A stretch of 26,050 bases of DNA from Collinsella sp. (GTDB taxonomy: Bacteria > Actinomycetota > Coriobacteriia > Coriobacteriales > Coriobacteriaceae): the NCBI GenBank assembly GCA_019419545.1, contig DXZT01000021.1:10719-36768 (forward strand), written 5' to 3'. How positions within the stretch are numbered: the stretch's first letter is position 1; each line of letters opens with the position of its first letter. Shown here piece by piece: positions 6,543 to 14,114 of the stretch. Below the pieces are notes generated by a model. It was not told where the DNA came from and searched no databases. It saw nothing but the letters and a program-made list of their open reading frames with translations. The translations under genes were made by a program, and so were the position numbers.

Positions 6543-7860
6543 TGAATGTGCTCCAAACGTGATGCAGGCCGGCGATGAACTTGTCGATGTCGGCCTTGTC
6601 GTTGTAGAAGGCCACGCTGGCGCGGCAGCAGGCAAGGTTCTCGACGCCCAGCCAGGTGAGCAGCGGCTGCGCGCAGTGGTGACCGGCGCGGATGCAGACG
6701 CCGTCCATGTCCATGATGCTCGCGACATCGTGCGGGTGGATGCCCTTGACATTAAAGCTCACGACACCGTGGTGGTTATCCCAATAGATTGAGCCGATGA
6801 TCTGGACAAAGTCGAGCTGCATGAGCTCGCCCATCAGGTAGTGGACGAGTGCCTGCTCGCGTGCCTGGATGTTTTCGTAGCCCACCGTGTTGACGAGGTA
6901 GTCGAGGGCAGCGCCTGTGGCGAAGATGCCGGCGGCGTCCTGCGTGCCGGCCTCGAACTTCTCGGGGACGGGAGCCCAGACGGCGTCCTGCTCAGTAACC
7001 GAGTCGATCATCTCACCGCCGGTAAGCATGGGCGGCATGGCGTTGAGCAGGTCCATCTTGCCCCACAGCACGCCGATGCCCATGGGGCCCATGGCCTTGT
7101 GCGCGCTAAAGGCAAAGAAGTCGGCGCCCAGATCGGCCACATTAACTGGCATGTGCGGCAGCGACTGTGCGCCGTCGACGACCAGATAGCCGCCGTACTT
7201 GTGCACGAGCTTGCCGAGATTCTTGACCGGGTTCTCGACGCCCAGCACGTTAGAGACCTGACCCACGGCCAGGATCTTGGTCTTGGGGCCCACCTTGGCC
7301 AGAACCTCCTCGGTCGTGAGCTGGCCGGTCTTGGTGGGGTAGAGGTAGACGAGCTTGGCACCGGTCCCGCGGCAGACCTGCTGCCACGGAATCAGGTTGG
7401 AGTGGTGCTCCATGATGGTGATGACGACCTCGTCGCCCGGTTCGAGCACTGTGGGCGCAAAGCTCTTGGCGACCAGGTTGAGCGACTCGCTCGTGTTGCG
7501 TGTGAAGACAATCTCGTTGGCGTTGGGGGCGCCGATGAGGTCGGCGATCTGTTGGCGGACCTTCGCGATGGCGTCGGTGGCCTCGACGGACAGCGAGTAC
7601 AGGCCGCGCAGAGGGTTGGCGTTCATGCGCTGGTAGAAGTCGCGTTCGGCGTCGAGCACACAGGCAGGGCGCTGCGCGGTGGCGGCGCTATCGAGGAAGG
7701 CGATCTCGGGGTGCTGCTGGAACAGCGGGAACTGGCCCTTGTAGGGGTTGGTCTCGATATCTACGGTGGGCCAGCCGCGCGAAGCCTCGTCGCTGGCGTC
7801 GAGCTCCATAGGCTCCGGTGCGGTACAGGTGTCACATTTAACGTGCTCGGTATCGATCAT
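6535..7860 (-). CDS. sufS: SufS cysteine desulfurase
   Basis: This 441-residue, PLP-dependent aminotransferase-fold enzyme takes sulfur from cysteine, leaving alanine, and hands it to SufU. The PLP lysine is K255 in SAHKAMGPMGIGVLWG; the catalytic cysteine is C396 in RAGHHCAQPLL, the short group II (SufS) active-site loop. EHHSNLIPWQ (151-160) is a family hallmark. The first 35 residues are an extension beyond typical SufS (about 405-410 residues) and carry a CxxC pair (C9, C12). The start codon overlaps the sufD stop by 4 nt (ATGA), which supports this start and thus the extension. sufU follows with an 8-nt overlap. Confidence 0.95.
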   Translation of the reverse strand: MIDTEHVKCDTCTAPEPMELDASDEASRGWPTVDIETNPYKGQFPLFQQHPEIAFLDSAATAQRPACVLDAERDFYQRMNANPLRGLYSLSVEATDAIAKVRQQIADLIGAPNANEIVFTRNTSESLNLVAKSFAPTVLEPGDEVVITIMEHHSNLIPWQQVCRGTGAKLVYLYPTKTGQLTTEEVLAKVGPKTKILAVGQVSNVLGVENPVKNLGKLVHKYGGYLVVDGAQSLPHMPVNVADLGADFFAFSAHKAMGPMGIGVLWGKMDLLNAMPPMLTGGEMIDSVTEQDAVWAPVPEKFEAGTQDAAGIFATGAALDYLVNTVGYENIQAREQALVHYLMGELMQLDFVQIIGSIYWDNHHGVVSFNVKGIHPHDVASIMDMDGVCIRAGHHCAQPLLTWLGVENLACCRASVAFYNDKADIDKFIAGLHHVWSTFNG

Positions 7861-9128
7861 GCGAGCTCCTCCTCAAAGTTGTCGATCAGGTTGTTGCCCA
7901 GGCGGACGACGGCGGCGCGGGTGCGCTCGTCGGTGGCGGAAAGCGCAGCGTCCTCCAGCTTGGCGCGGATGAACAGGTCCTCGGCTGCGTTTTGGTCAAG
8001 GCCGCGGCAGGCGAGGTAGAACAGCTGCTCGTCGCGGACGTGGCCGATGGTGGCGCCGTGGTTGCCGGCGACGTCGTCCTCGTCGCAGAGAATGACGGGA
8101 ACGGTCTTGTTGTCGACGCCCTTGTTGGCCAAGAGCACCGTCTCGCGCTCGGTGCCGGTTGCACCCTTGCAGCCGTGCACGAGGTCGATGGTGCCGCGGT
8201 AGACCTTCTTGGACGTGCCGGTCAGCACGCCGTTGGCGTCGATTTCGCACTCGGTCTTGCGACCGCGGTGGCGCAGCTCGTAGTTAAAGTCGCGCACCTG
8301 TTCGCGGGCACCTAGGTAATCGGTATCGATGGTCACCTTGGCGGTGTCGCCCAGCAGATCGCCGGCGAGGCCGGTGGCGCTGGCACCGGCACCCAGGACG
8401 GTGTGCTGCACGTTGACGCGCGCGCCCTCGTCTAGGAATAGACCGGTGTCATCGAGTGCGATCCAGCTGTCATCGAGCGTCTGTGTGCAGGTCACGTTGA
8501 CGGTGGCGTACTCGTGAGCGCACACGCGCAGCACGGAGCCCACGACGCCTTGGCCGCTGACGGGGGAGTCCAGGGCTAGAGCGAGGTCGAGCGTTGCCTG
8601 CGGACGGGCGACGACATCGATAGCGGCGATGGCCGCCGCCGCGTCGGCGCCACTCACGCGCACGGTAACCGTGGCGTGCTGGTATGCGGGCACATCGATG
8701 ACGATGCACTTGGTGGCGTGGTCGATCAGATAGGTGCAGGCAGCCTCGCCCATGCCGGTCTCGAAGGCTTCGGCAGGGGAGAGCTCCTCCTCGAGCTTGA
8801 TAGCGCCGGCCTGGTAGACGGAGGTGGCGGGCACGTCGAGCTCGGTCTCGGGCGTGATGCGGGCGCGGTCGGCGGCGTCGCCGGGGGCGGAGGCACGGCG
8901 CTCGGGGAAGCGCTCGGCCATGGCGTCCATGGCGGTATCGAAGGCGTCGGCCGTGCCAGCAAACTGCTCTTCCAAGCCCTCAACCTCAACGGCCTCGGCG
9001 GGAGCGGCGGAAAGCTCGTCCGAAAGCTCGAGCTTGGTCTGGTTCATTTTGAGCCAGCCCCAAGTTGCTGCCGGCATCGCATTAACCTGCTCGAGCGTGG
9101 TAGCAGCGGTGTTGGTTTCCTGTTTCAT
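7857..9128 (-). CDS. sufD: SufD, Fe-S assembly scaffold subunit (SufB/SufD family)
   Basis: The 423-residue protein has the SufB/D C-terminal beta-helix and the family segment NHGATIGHVRDEQLFYLACRGLD (H357 aligning with the His360 of E. coli SufD that is important in assembly), followed by the helical end. It lacks the cysteine and glutamate pair of SufB, as expected for SufD. The N-terminal 130 residues are Ala/Glu-rich and variable, with WGWLKMNQTKLEL (22-34), typical of SufD openings. It pairs with SufB to form SufBC2D. Its ATG overlaps the sufB stop (TAATG), and its own stop overlaps the sufS start. Confidence 0.92.
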   Translation of the reverse strand: MKQETNTAATTLEQVNAMPAATWGWLKMNQTKLELSDELSAAPAEAVEVEGLEEQFAGTADAFDTAMDAMAERFPERRASAPGDAADRARITPETELDVPATSVYQAGAIKLEEELSPAEAFETGMGEAACTYLIDHATKCIVIDVPAYQHATVTVRVSGADAAAAIAAIDVVARPQATLDLALALDSPVSGQGVVGSVLRVCAHEYATVNVTCTQTLDDSWIALDDTGLFLDEGARVNVQHTVLGAGASATGLAGDLLGDTAKVTIDTDYLGAREQVRDFNYELRHRGRKTECEIDANGVLTGTSKKVYRGTIDLVHGCKGATGTERETVLLANKGVDNKTVPVILCDEDDVAGNHGATIGHVRDEQLFYLACRGLDQNAAEDLFIRAKLEDAALSATDERTRAAVVRLGNNLIDNFEEELA

Positions 9129-10540
9129 TATCCGATCGCTCCTTCCATCTCCAGCTTGATCAGGTTGTTCATCTCGACGGCGTACTCCAGCGGCAGCTCC
9201 TTGGAGACCGGGTTGGCAAAGCCGTTGACGATCATGGTGCGGGCCTCTTCCTCCGAGATGCCGCGGCTCATCAGGTAGAACACCTTATCGTCGCCGATGC
9301 GGCCGATGGTGGCCTCGTGGCCGATGTCGACGTTCTTGGCGCGGATGTCCATGGCCGGGATGGTGTCGGAGCGGCTCTGGTCGTCGAGCATCAGTGACTG
9401 GCAGCTCACGGTTGCCTTGGAGCCCTCGGCCTTGGGCGTGGCAACGATAGAGCTGCGGAACGTCTGGATGCCGCCGCTCTTGGAGATGCCCTTGGTCTCG
9501 ACGGTTGCCGAGGTCTCGGGCGCGTTGAGCACGACCTTGCAGCCGGTGTCGAGGTTCTGCCCGGCGCCGGCAAAGGTGATGCCGGTAAAGCTCGAGCGGG
9601 CGCGACGGCCGTTGAGCACGCTCATGGGGTAGAGGTAGCCCACGTGGCTACCGAAGGAGCCGCTGATCCACTCGATGTCGCCGTCCTCGTCCACGCGCGC
9701 ACGCTTGGTGTTGAGGTTGTACATGTTCTTGGACCAGTTCTCGATGGTCGAGTAGCGCAGGTGCGCACGCTTGCCCACAAAGAGCTCGACGGCGCCGGCG
9801 TGGAGGTTGGCTACGTTGTACTTGGGCGCGGAGCAACCCTCGATAAAGTGCAGGTCGGCGTCTTCCTCGACGATGATGAGCGTGTGCTCAAACTGGCCGG
9901 CGCCCTTGGCGTTAAGACGGAAGTAGCTCTGCAGCGGGAAGTCGAGCTTGGTGCCCTTGGGCACGTAGACAAACGAGCCGCCCGACCATACGGCGCCGTG
10001 CAGGGCCGCAAACTTGTGGTCGGTGGGCGGGATGAGCGTCATAAACTTCTCGTGGATGAGCGGTTCCCACTGCGGGTCGTGCAGGGCCTCCTCGATGCCG
10101 GAGTAGACGATGCCCATCTTAGACGCTGTGTCCTGCATGTTGTGGTAGACGAGCTCGGAGTCGTACTGCGCGCCGACGCCTGCCAGATAGCTGCGCTCGG
10201 CCTCGGGGATGCCCAGGCGCTCAAAGGTGCTCTTGATGTCGTCGGGCACCGACTCCCAGTCGTGCTTTTGGTCGGTGTTGGGCTTGACATAGGCGACGAT
10301 GTTATCCATGTCCAGGCCCTCGATGGAGGGGCCCCACGTCGGGTCGGGGAAGCGGTTGAAGATCTCGAGGGACTTTAAGCGCAGGTCGAGCATCCACTGC
10401 GGCTCGTCCTTCTTGGCGCTGATCTCGCGCACGATGTCGGGCGTGATGCCGGCGTCGAGGCGCTCAAATCCCTCCTCGCCATAGGTGAAGTCGTAGAGGC
10501 TGCGGTCGATGTCCGCGACCTCGGTGCGGTTCTTGGTCAT
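9128..10540 (-). CDS. sufB: SufB, Fe-S assembly scaffold protein
   Basis: The 470-residue protein is well conserved: GAVWSGGSFVYVPKG (182-196), ENWSKNMYNLNTKR (267-280) and GHEATIGRIGDDKVFYLMSRG (407-427). C380 in ATVSCQSLMLDDQSRSDT and E409 in GHEAT sit 29 residues apart, as do the functional Cys405 and Glu434 of E. coli SufB. It forms the cluster-building interface with SufD and is driven by the SufC ATPase. The start at 10540 follows AAAGGGG, 12 nt after the sufC stop. Its place right after sufC gives the order C-B-D-S-U. Confidence 0.96.
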   Translation of the reverse strand: MTKNRTEVADIDRSLYDFTYGEEGFERLDAGITPDIVREISAKKDEPQWMLDLRLKSLEIFNRFPDPTWGPSIEGLDMDNIVAYVKPNTDQKHDWESVPDDIKSTFERLGIPEAERSYLAGVGAQYDSELVYHNMQDTASKMGIVYSGIEEALHDPQWEPLIHEKFMTLIPPTDHKFAALHGAVWSGGSFVYVPKGTKLDFPLQSYFRLNAKGAGQFEHTLIIVEEDADLHFIEGCSAPKYNVANLHAGAVELFVGKRAHLRYSTIENWSKNMYNLNTKRARVDEDGDIEWISGSFGSHVGYLYPMSVLNGRRARSSFTGITFAGAGQNLDTGCKVVLNAPETSATVETKGISKSGGIQTFRSSIVATPKAEGSKATVSCQSLMLDDQSRSDTIPAMDIRAKNVDIGHEATIGRIGDDKVFYLMSRGISEEEARTMIVNGFANPVSKELPLEYAVEMNNLIKLEMEGAIG

Positions 10541-10552
10541 TGCGTCGCCCCT

Positions 10553-11353
10553 TTACGCCTGCTGCTCGGCAGCGGCGGCCTCGGCCTGGGCGCGCTGCTC
10601 GGCGGCCTCGCGCTCGAAGGTCTCAAAGCCGTTCTTGTCGATCCAGGGGATCAGCGAGGCGTCGTCCTCGCGCACGATGTGGCCCTTGACCATAACGTGG
10701 ACGCGGTCGACATCCAGGTGCTCCAGGATGCGCGTGTTGTGCGTGATGATGAGCATGGAGCCGTCGCAGCTCTTGCGGTAGGCGTCCATGCCATGACTGA
10801 CGGTGGAAAGGGCGTCGACGTCCAGGCCGGAGTCAGTCTCGTCCAGGATGGCGAGCTTGGGCTGCAGCAGCAGAAGCTGGAGCATCTCGACCTTCTTTTT
10901 CTCGCCGCCCGAGAAACCCACGCCCAGCTCGCGGTTGAGGTAGGCGGTATCCATGTTGAGCTCGGCCGCGAGTTCCTTGACGCGGCGGCGGAACTCCTTG
11001 CCCTTCATCTCCAGGCCGGGGCGGCCGGCGATGCTGGCGCGCAAAAAGCTCGACAGTGGCACGCCCGGAATCTCGACCGGGGCCTGGAAGCTCAGGAACA
11101 GGCCGGCGCGCGAACGCTTGTCGGTGGTGAGCTCGGTGATGTTCTGGCCGTCAAAGACGATGCGGCCGTCGTTGACCGTGTAGACGGGGTCGCCCATGAC
11201 CAGGTGGCCGAGGGTGGACTTGCCGGCGCCGTTGGGTCCCATCAGCACGTGGGTCTCGCCGGCGGCGACGTTGAGGTTGACGTTGTGGAGGATGGTCTTC
11301 TCGTCCACGGAGGCGGTCAGACCTTCGATGGAAAGCAGCGGATTTGCGCTCAT
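10553..11353 (-). CDS. sufC: SufC, ABC-type ATPase of the SufBCD complex
   Basis: The 266-residue ATPase has Walker A GPNGAGKST (39-47), the signature FSGGEKKK (147-154) and Walker B LAILDETDSGLD (167-178), all in the SufC form. A short Ala/Glu/Gln-rich tail ends the protein. The start at 11353 is chosen because GAGAGGGA lies just upstream and the next residues begin the ABC fold; an in-frame ATG 30 nt earlier (11383) lacks a good ribosome site and lies inside the direct repeat at 11373-11392. It is the first gene of the leftward suf operon, divergent from the Rrf2 regulator. Confidence 0.96.
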   Translation of the reverse strand: MSANPLLSIEGLTASVDEKTILHNVNLNVAAGETHVLMGPNGAGKSTLGHLVMGDPVYTVNDGRIVFDGQNITELTTDKRSRAGLFLSFQAPVEIPGVPLSSFLRASIAGRPGLEMKGKEFRRRVKELAAELNMDTAYLNRELGVGFSGGEKKKVEMLQLLLLQPKLAILDETDSGLDVDALSTVSHGMDAYRKSCDGSMLIITHNTRILEHLDVDRVHVMVKGHIVREDDASLIPWIDKNGFETFEREAAEQRAQAEAAAAEQQA

Positions 11354-11372
11354 GCTGTCCCTCTCTGTATAT

Positions 11373-11392
11373 GGTGTACTCATAGGTGTACT
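11373..11392 (-). repeat. Direct repeat AGTACACC with 12-bp period in the sufC leader
   Basis: On the minus strand AGTACACC occurs twice, 12 bp apart start to start (plus-strand GGTGTACT at 11373-11380 and 11385-11392). It lies about 20 bp upstream of the sufC start. It may be a regulator site in the leader or incidental. Confidence 0.45.
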
Positions 11393-11437
11393 AAACCCTA
11401 GGAATCTTCTCGGAATAAAGTTACTATGGGTTCGGCG

Positions 11438-11461
11438 TTAGTCAAGGGAAAACCCGACTAA
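11438..11461. promoter_or_regulatory. Candidate operator/promoter for the divergent suf and rrf2 genes
   Basis: TTAGTC (11438-11443) and GACTAA (11456-11461) form a perfect inverted repeat spaced by 12 nt. On the minus strand it includes TTGACT (11445 to 11440), a good -35 match for sufC, although no good -10 match follows at the usual distance. An operator overlapping the promoter is typical of Rrf2-family repressors. Assignment to the neighbouring regulator is inference. Confidence 0.45.
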
Positions 11462-11482
11462 TCCACTCGACTTTTCAAATTC

Positions 11483-11513
11483 TGGGACAAAATAACCTGT
11501 TGTGTTTGTCCCA
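11483..11513. repeat. Palindromic dispersed repeat, copy 2
   Basis: TGGGACAAA (11483-11491) and TTTGTCCCA (11505-11513) form a perfect 9-bp stem with a 13-nt loop. The spacing and central CTG match copies 1 and 3. It lies upstream of the rrf2 gene. Confidence 0.8.
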
Positions 11514-11517
11514 TTTA

Positions 11518-11560
11518 CTTAAGATTTGGGACAAACAAACCTGGTTATGTTGTCCCAAAT
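11518..11560. repeat. Palindromic dispersed repeat, copy 3
   Basis: ATTTGGGACAA (11524-11534) and TTGTCCCAAAT (11550-11560) form a perfect 11-bp stem. The 18 nt starting at 11518 are identical to copy 1 at 6088. It lies 44 bp after copy 2 and ends 5 nt before the rrf2 ribosome site, so it is probably in the 5' leader of that gene. Confidence 0.8.
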
Positions 11561-11577
11561 GCGATGGGAGGGTAGGT

Positions 11578-12009
11578 ATGCTCATTTCTTCCAAGGGCCG
11601 CTATGCCCTCCGGCTGATGATCTATATCGCGGCGCTGGGCGACGCCGAGGGCAAGATTGCCCTGCGCGAGGTTGCCGACCGCGAGCATATCTCACAAAAG
11701 TATTTGGAGCAGCTGGTTCGTCCGCTTATGAAGGCGGGCCTGCTTAAAAGCGTGCGCGGCAAGGGCGGCGGCTACATGATGGCCAAGGATCCCTCCGAGG
11801 TACGTGCGGGTGACATCCTGCGCGCCGTCGAGGGCAGTACGGCGCCCGTGGCGTGCGACGGCATCGACAACAGCTGCGCCCGCAGTGACCTGTGTTCCAC
11901 CGTCAAGTTCTGGCGCGGCCTGGACGATGTGATCGAAAAGTACGTCGACGGCGTGACGTTGGCCGACCTGGCCGCCGTTCCCGAGATCAACTTTGACATT
12001 AAGCTGTAG
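11578..12009 (+). CDS. Rrf2-family transcriptional regulator, IscR-like
   Basis: The 143-residue protein has the Rrf2 winged helix-turn-helix: MLISSKGRYALRLMIYIA at the start, ISQKYLEQLV (39-48) as recognition helix and RGKGGGYMMAK (60-70) as wing. Three cysteines, C93, C100 and C106, in VACDGIDNSCARSDLC match the cluster-binding cysteines of IscR-type regulators, with spacing one residue longer in the first gap. It very probably senses Fe-S status and controls the divergent suf operon. The start at 11578 follows GGGAGG; an in-frame earlier start would place the N-terminus inside the palindromic repeats. It may also control itself through sites in 11438-11560. Confidence 0.9.
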   Translation: MLISSKGRYALRLMIYIAALGDAEGKIALREVADREHISQKYLEQLVRPLMKAGLLKSVRGKGGGYMMAKDPSEVRAGDILRAVEGSTAPVACDGIDNSCARSDLCSTVKFWRGLDDVIEKYVDGVTLADLAAVPEINFDIKL

Positions 12010-12023
12010 GTTGAGCGCAATTC

Positions 12024-12076
12024 CTTAAGATTTCGCGGAGGGTTGTTGCCGTTTACCGAGGGGTTGTTGTGCAACA
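12024..12076 (+). other. Short repeated motifs in the rrf2-hydrolase gap
   Basis: CTTAAGATTT (12024-12033) is the same 10-mer that opens palindromic repeat copies 1 and 3, here without the palindrome. It is followed by two GGTTGTTG motifs and a small GTTGTT/AACAAC stem (12063-12078). A promoter for the next gene should lie here, but no convincing -35/-10 pair is seen. Confidence 0.35.
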
Positions 12077-12148
12077 ACGGGTGAGCTGCAATACTTAATT
12101 CTATCTTTGCAAACCGCACTTTAACTACACCAATGCAGGGAGGATCTT

Positions 12149-13912
12149 ATGCAGCCCAAGCATTCTGCTATTGTCGCGGGCCTGACGCTGGCGCTTTCGT
12201 TTGGCGCCGTTACCGCACCCGCGCCCGCCGCCGCCGAGGAGCCCACGCCGGGCGTTGCCTCGGATGCCACCGATATCGACAAAGGTCTCTACACCCAGCA
12301 GTCCTTCTCGGGCGTGCTGAGGTCGGTCCAGGGCGTTTCGTTTGTCAACGTGACTCCCGAGATGAAGTACTTTACCAAGTACGAGAGCCATGGCAACTAC
12401 AACCAGGGATTTTCGTATGGCGACGGCTACAACGCGCTGGGTTATTACCAGTTCGACCGTCGTTGGTCGCTCATCCCGTTTATGAAGCAGGCCTACAACT
12501 ACAACCCCGAAAAATACTGCATGCTCAAGGATGCGATTGATCGAGGCAGCGAGATTTCCAACACGAGCAATGCCATGTACGAGAACGGCCAGCTCACCGA
12601 GCTGGGCCATATCGCGCAGGATGCCTTCCAAGGTGCTTATAACACCGATCCTGCTGAGTTTTCGGCTCTGCAGGATGCGTATGCGTACAACTCGTACTAT
12701 GCGGTGACCGAGGCGTGGCTCAAGAGCGGCCTGGGTATTGATATTTCGGGCCGCGCCGATTGCGTCAAGGGCATGGTGTGGAGCATTACCAACATGTGCG
12801 GCACCGGTGGCTGCAGGGACTTTTTCCGCTGGGCGAATCTTTCCAACGATATGTCCGACCGCGAGTTTGTGACGGCGCTTTCCAACAGCGTGGTCAATAA
12901 CGTGGCGACCAAGTATGCAAGCCAGCCCCAGTACCACGAGGGCTGGAAGAACCGCTACCGCAATGAGCTAAAGGACTGCTTGGTTTATATCGCTGAGGAC
13001 GAGGCTGCCGCCGCGACGCCCGTGCAGCCCGAGCCTACGCCGGCGCCCTCGCCGACACCTGATTCGAATGACGACTCGAGTGACGATGTCAACGATGACA
13101 GGATGGATGCGCCCTCGACCGATGCTGACGGTAATGGCTCTGCTGGTGGCACTACCAACGACGGCTCTACTTCGAACGGCTCTGCTGCGGGCGATTCGTC
13201 TTCAAGCTCTGCCGGCAATACGGACAGCGACGCTTCTGGTTCGACCGGCACTGGCACCTCTAACTCATCCACCGGCTCGAGCGATTCGTCCGTTGACACC
13301 GGCTCTAACAACGGCTCCGGCTCTGATGCAACTCCTGATTCCAATGCTTCCAAGGACGACTCGAATAAGGCGCCGGACGCCCCCGTTGCTTCGCCGGACA
13401 AGAAGCCTTCTTTCTCCGTGGAGCTTGGTTCTACGCTGGGCTCTTCGCTGATGGCTGGCGTCAATAACGGCTCGACCCAGAACAAGGACAAGTCTGATCA
13501 GGTTTCCACGGAAAAGGTCGAGGCTTCAAAGGGCGACTTCAAGGACAAGGCTTCCGAGAAGACCGAATCCGATAAGGGTTCTAGCTCTGAGGAGAAGGGC
13601 GACAAATCCGCTCAGAAGAAGGACGAGAGCAAGACCGAGGGCGAAAAGAAACAGCCCGAAGACGACGACAAGAGCGGTGCTGACAACCAGGTCCAAGAGC
13701 AAAATGACTCCAAGACGGTGACCACTACAACCACGACGACTACAACGACCAAGTCATCTGGCGGTAACATGCCCAAGACGGGCGACCTTATCGTTATGGC
13801 GAGCCTTGCCAGTGCAAGCTTGGCCACACTGGGCGCTACGTCTATCGTAAGTGGTAAGCATAAGCTCGATCAGCAGAAGAAAGCTTCTGGGGAGGACGGC
13901 TCGGAGGAGTAG
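12149..13912 (+). CDS. Secreted lysozyme-like surface protein with sortase-type C-terminus
   Basis: The 587-residue protein has a signal peptide (about 1-29, ending APAAA) and a folded domain (about 45-283). Its KYESHGNYNQGFSYGDGYNALGYYQF segment resembles the catalytic opening of phage-tail and VgrG-linked lysozyme-like domains, with E79 as the candidate acid. Five cysteines, including CGTGGC (217-222), may form disulfides. Residues about 290-530 are a disordered Ser/Asp/Gly/Asn then Lys/Glu/Asp-rich stalk ending in ten threonines. The end is a sorting signal: MPKTGD (541-546, an LPXTG variant), a hydrophobic helix and a charged tail. The start follows GGGAGGA. It is probably a wall-anchored peptidoglycan hydrolase; the activity is inferred from weak motif similarity. 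Confidence 0.75.
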   Translation: MQPKHSAIVAGLTLALSFGAVTAPAPAAAEEPTPGVASDATDIDKGLYTQQSFSGVLRSVQGVSFVNVTPEMKYFTKYESHGNYNQGFSYGDGYNALGYYQFDRRWSLIPFMKQAYNYNPEKYCMLKDAIDRGSEISNTSNAMYENGQLTELGHIAQDAFQGAYNTDPAEFSALQDAYAYNSYYAVTEAWLKSGLGIDISGRADCVKGMVWSITNMCGTGGCRDFFRWANLSNDMSDREFVTALSNSVVNNVATKYASQPQYHEGWKNRYRNELKDCLVYIAEDEAAAATPVQPEPTPAPSPTPDSNDDSSDDVNDDRMDAPSTDADGNGSAGGTTNDGSTSNGSAAGDSSSSSAGNTDSDASGSTGTGTSNSSTGSSDSSVDTGSNNGSGSDATPDSNASKDDSNKAPDAPVASPDKKPSFSVELGSTLGSSLMAGVNNGSTQNKDKSDQVSTEKVEASKGDFKDKASEKTESDKGSSSEEKGDKSAQKKDESKTEGEKKQPEDDDKSGADNQVQEQNDSKTVTTTTTTTTTTKSSGGNMPKTGDLIVMASLASASLATLGATSIVSGKHKLDQQKKASGEDGSEE

Positions 13913-13944
13913 CCTCTTGGTTGCTAGATAACTAAAGAGTTGGG

Positions 13945-13979
13945 ACGGGGTCCGGTGCGAATGCGTCGGGCCCCGTTTT
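13945..13979 (+). terminator. Rho-independent terminator of the surface hydrolase gene
   Basis: ACGGGGTCCGGTGC (13945-13958) pairs with GCGTCGGGCCCCGT (13963-13976) around the tetraloop GAAT, with a few G-T pairs, and TTTTG follows. It lies 32 nt past the stop at 13912. Confidence 0.92.
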
Positions 13980-14074
13980 GTTGTGCAACGATTAGTTGTG
14001 CCCCCTCACACCTCTTGTTGCTACCGTTGCCCGATATGTTTGCGCGGCGTCATCGGTACATGCGATGCGGTCAT

Positions 14075-14105
14075 TACAATTGGCATCGTGCTGCGATTTA
14101 GGGGG
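14075..14105 (+). promoter_or_regulatory. Candidate -10 element and ribosome site of the AAA-like gene
   Basis: TACAAT (14075-14080) is a good -10 match, without a clear -35. AGGGGG (14100-14105) is a strong ribosome site 9 nt before GTG at 14115, with TTG at 14112 as an alternative. This decides the start, since an earlier in-frame start at 13983 would lie in the preceding terminator's T-run. Confidence 0.5.
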
Positions 14106-14114
14106 AACGTTTTG

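Noticed and set aside
6841..8019. A 392-codon open frame on the plus strand opposite sufS and sufD
   Set aside because: It is the antisense shadow of biased codons in sufS/sufD; no family motif or convincing ribosome site.
13721..13753. Threonine-codon tract as a slippage-prone phase-variation site
   Set aside because: The ten threonines use mixed ACC, ACT, ACA and ACG codons, so there is no pure short repeat for slippage.
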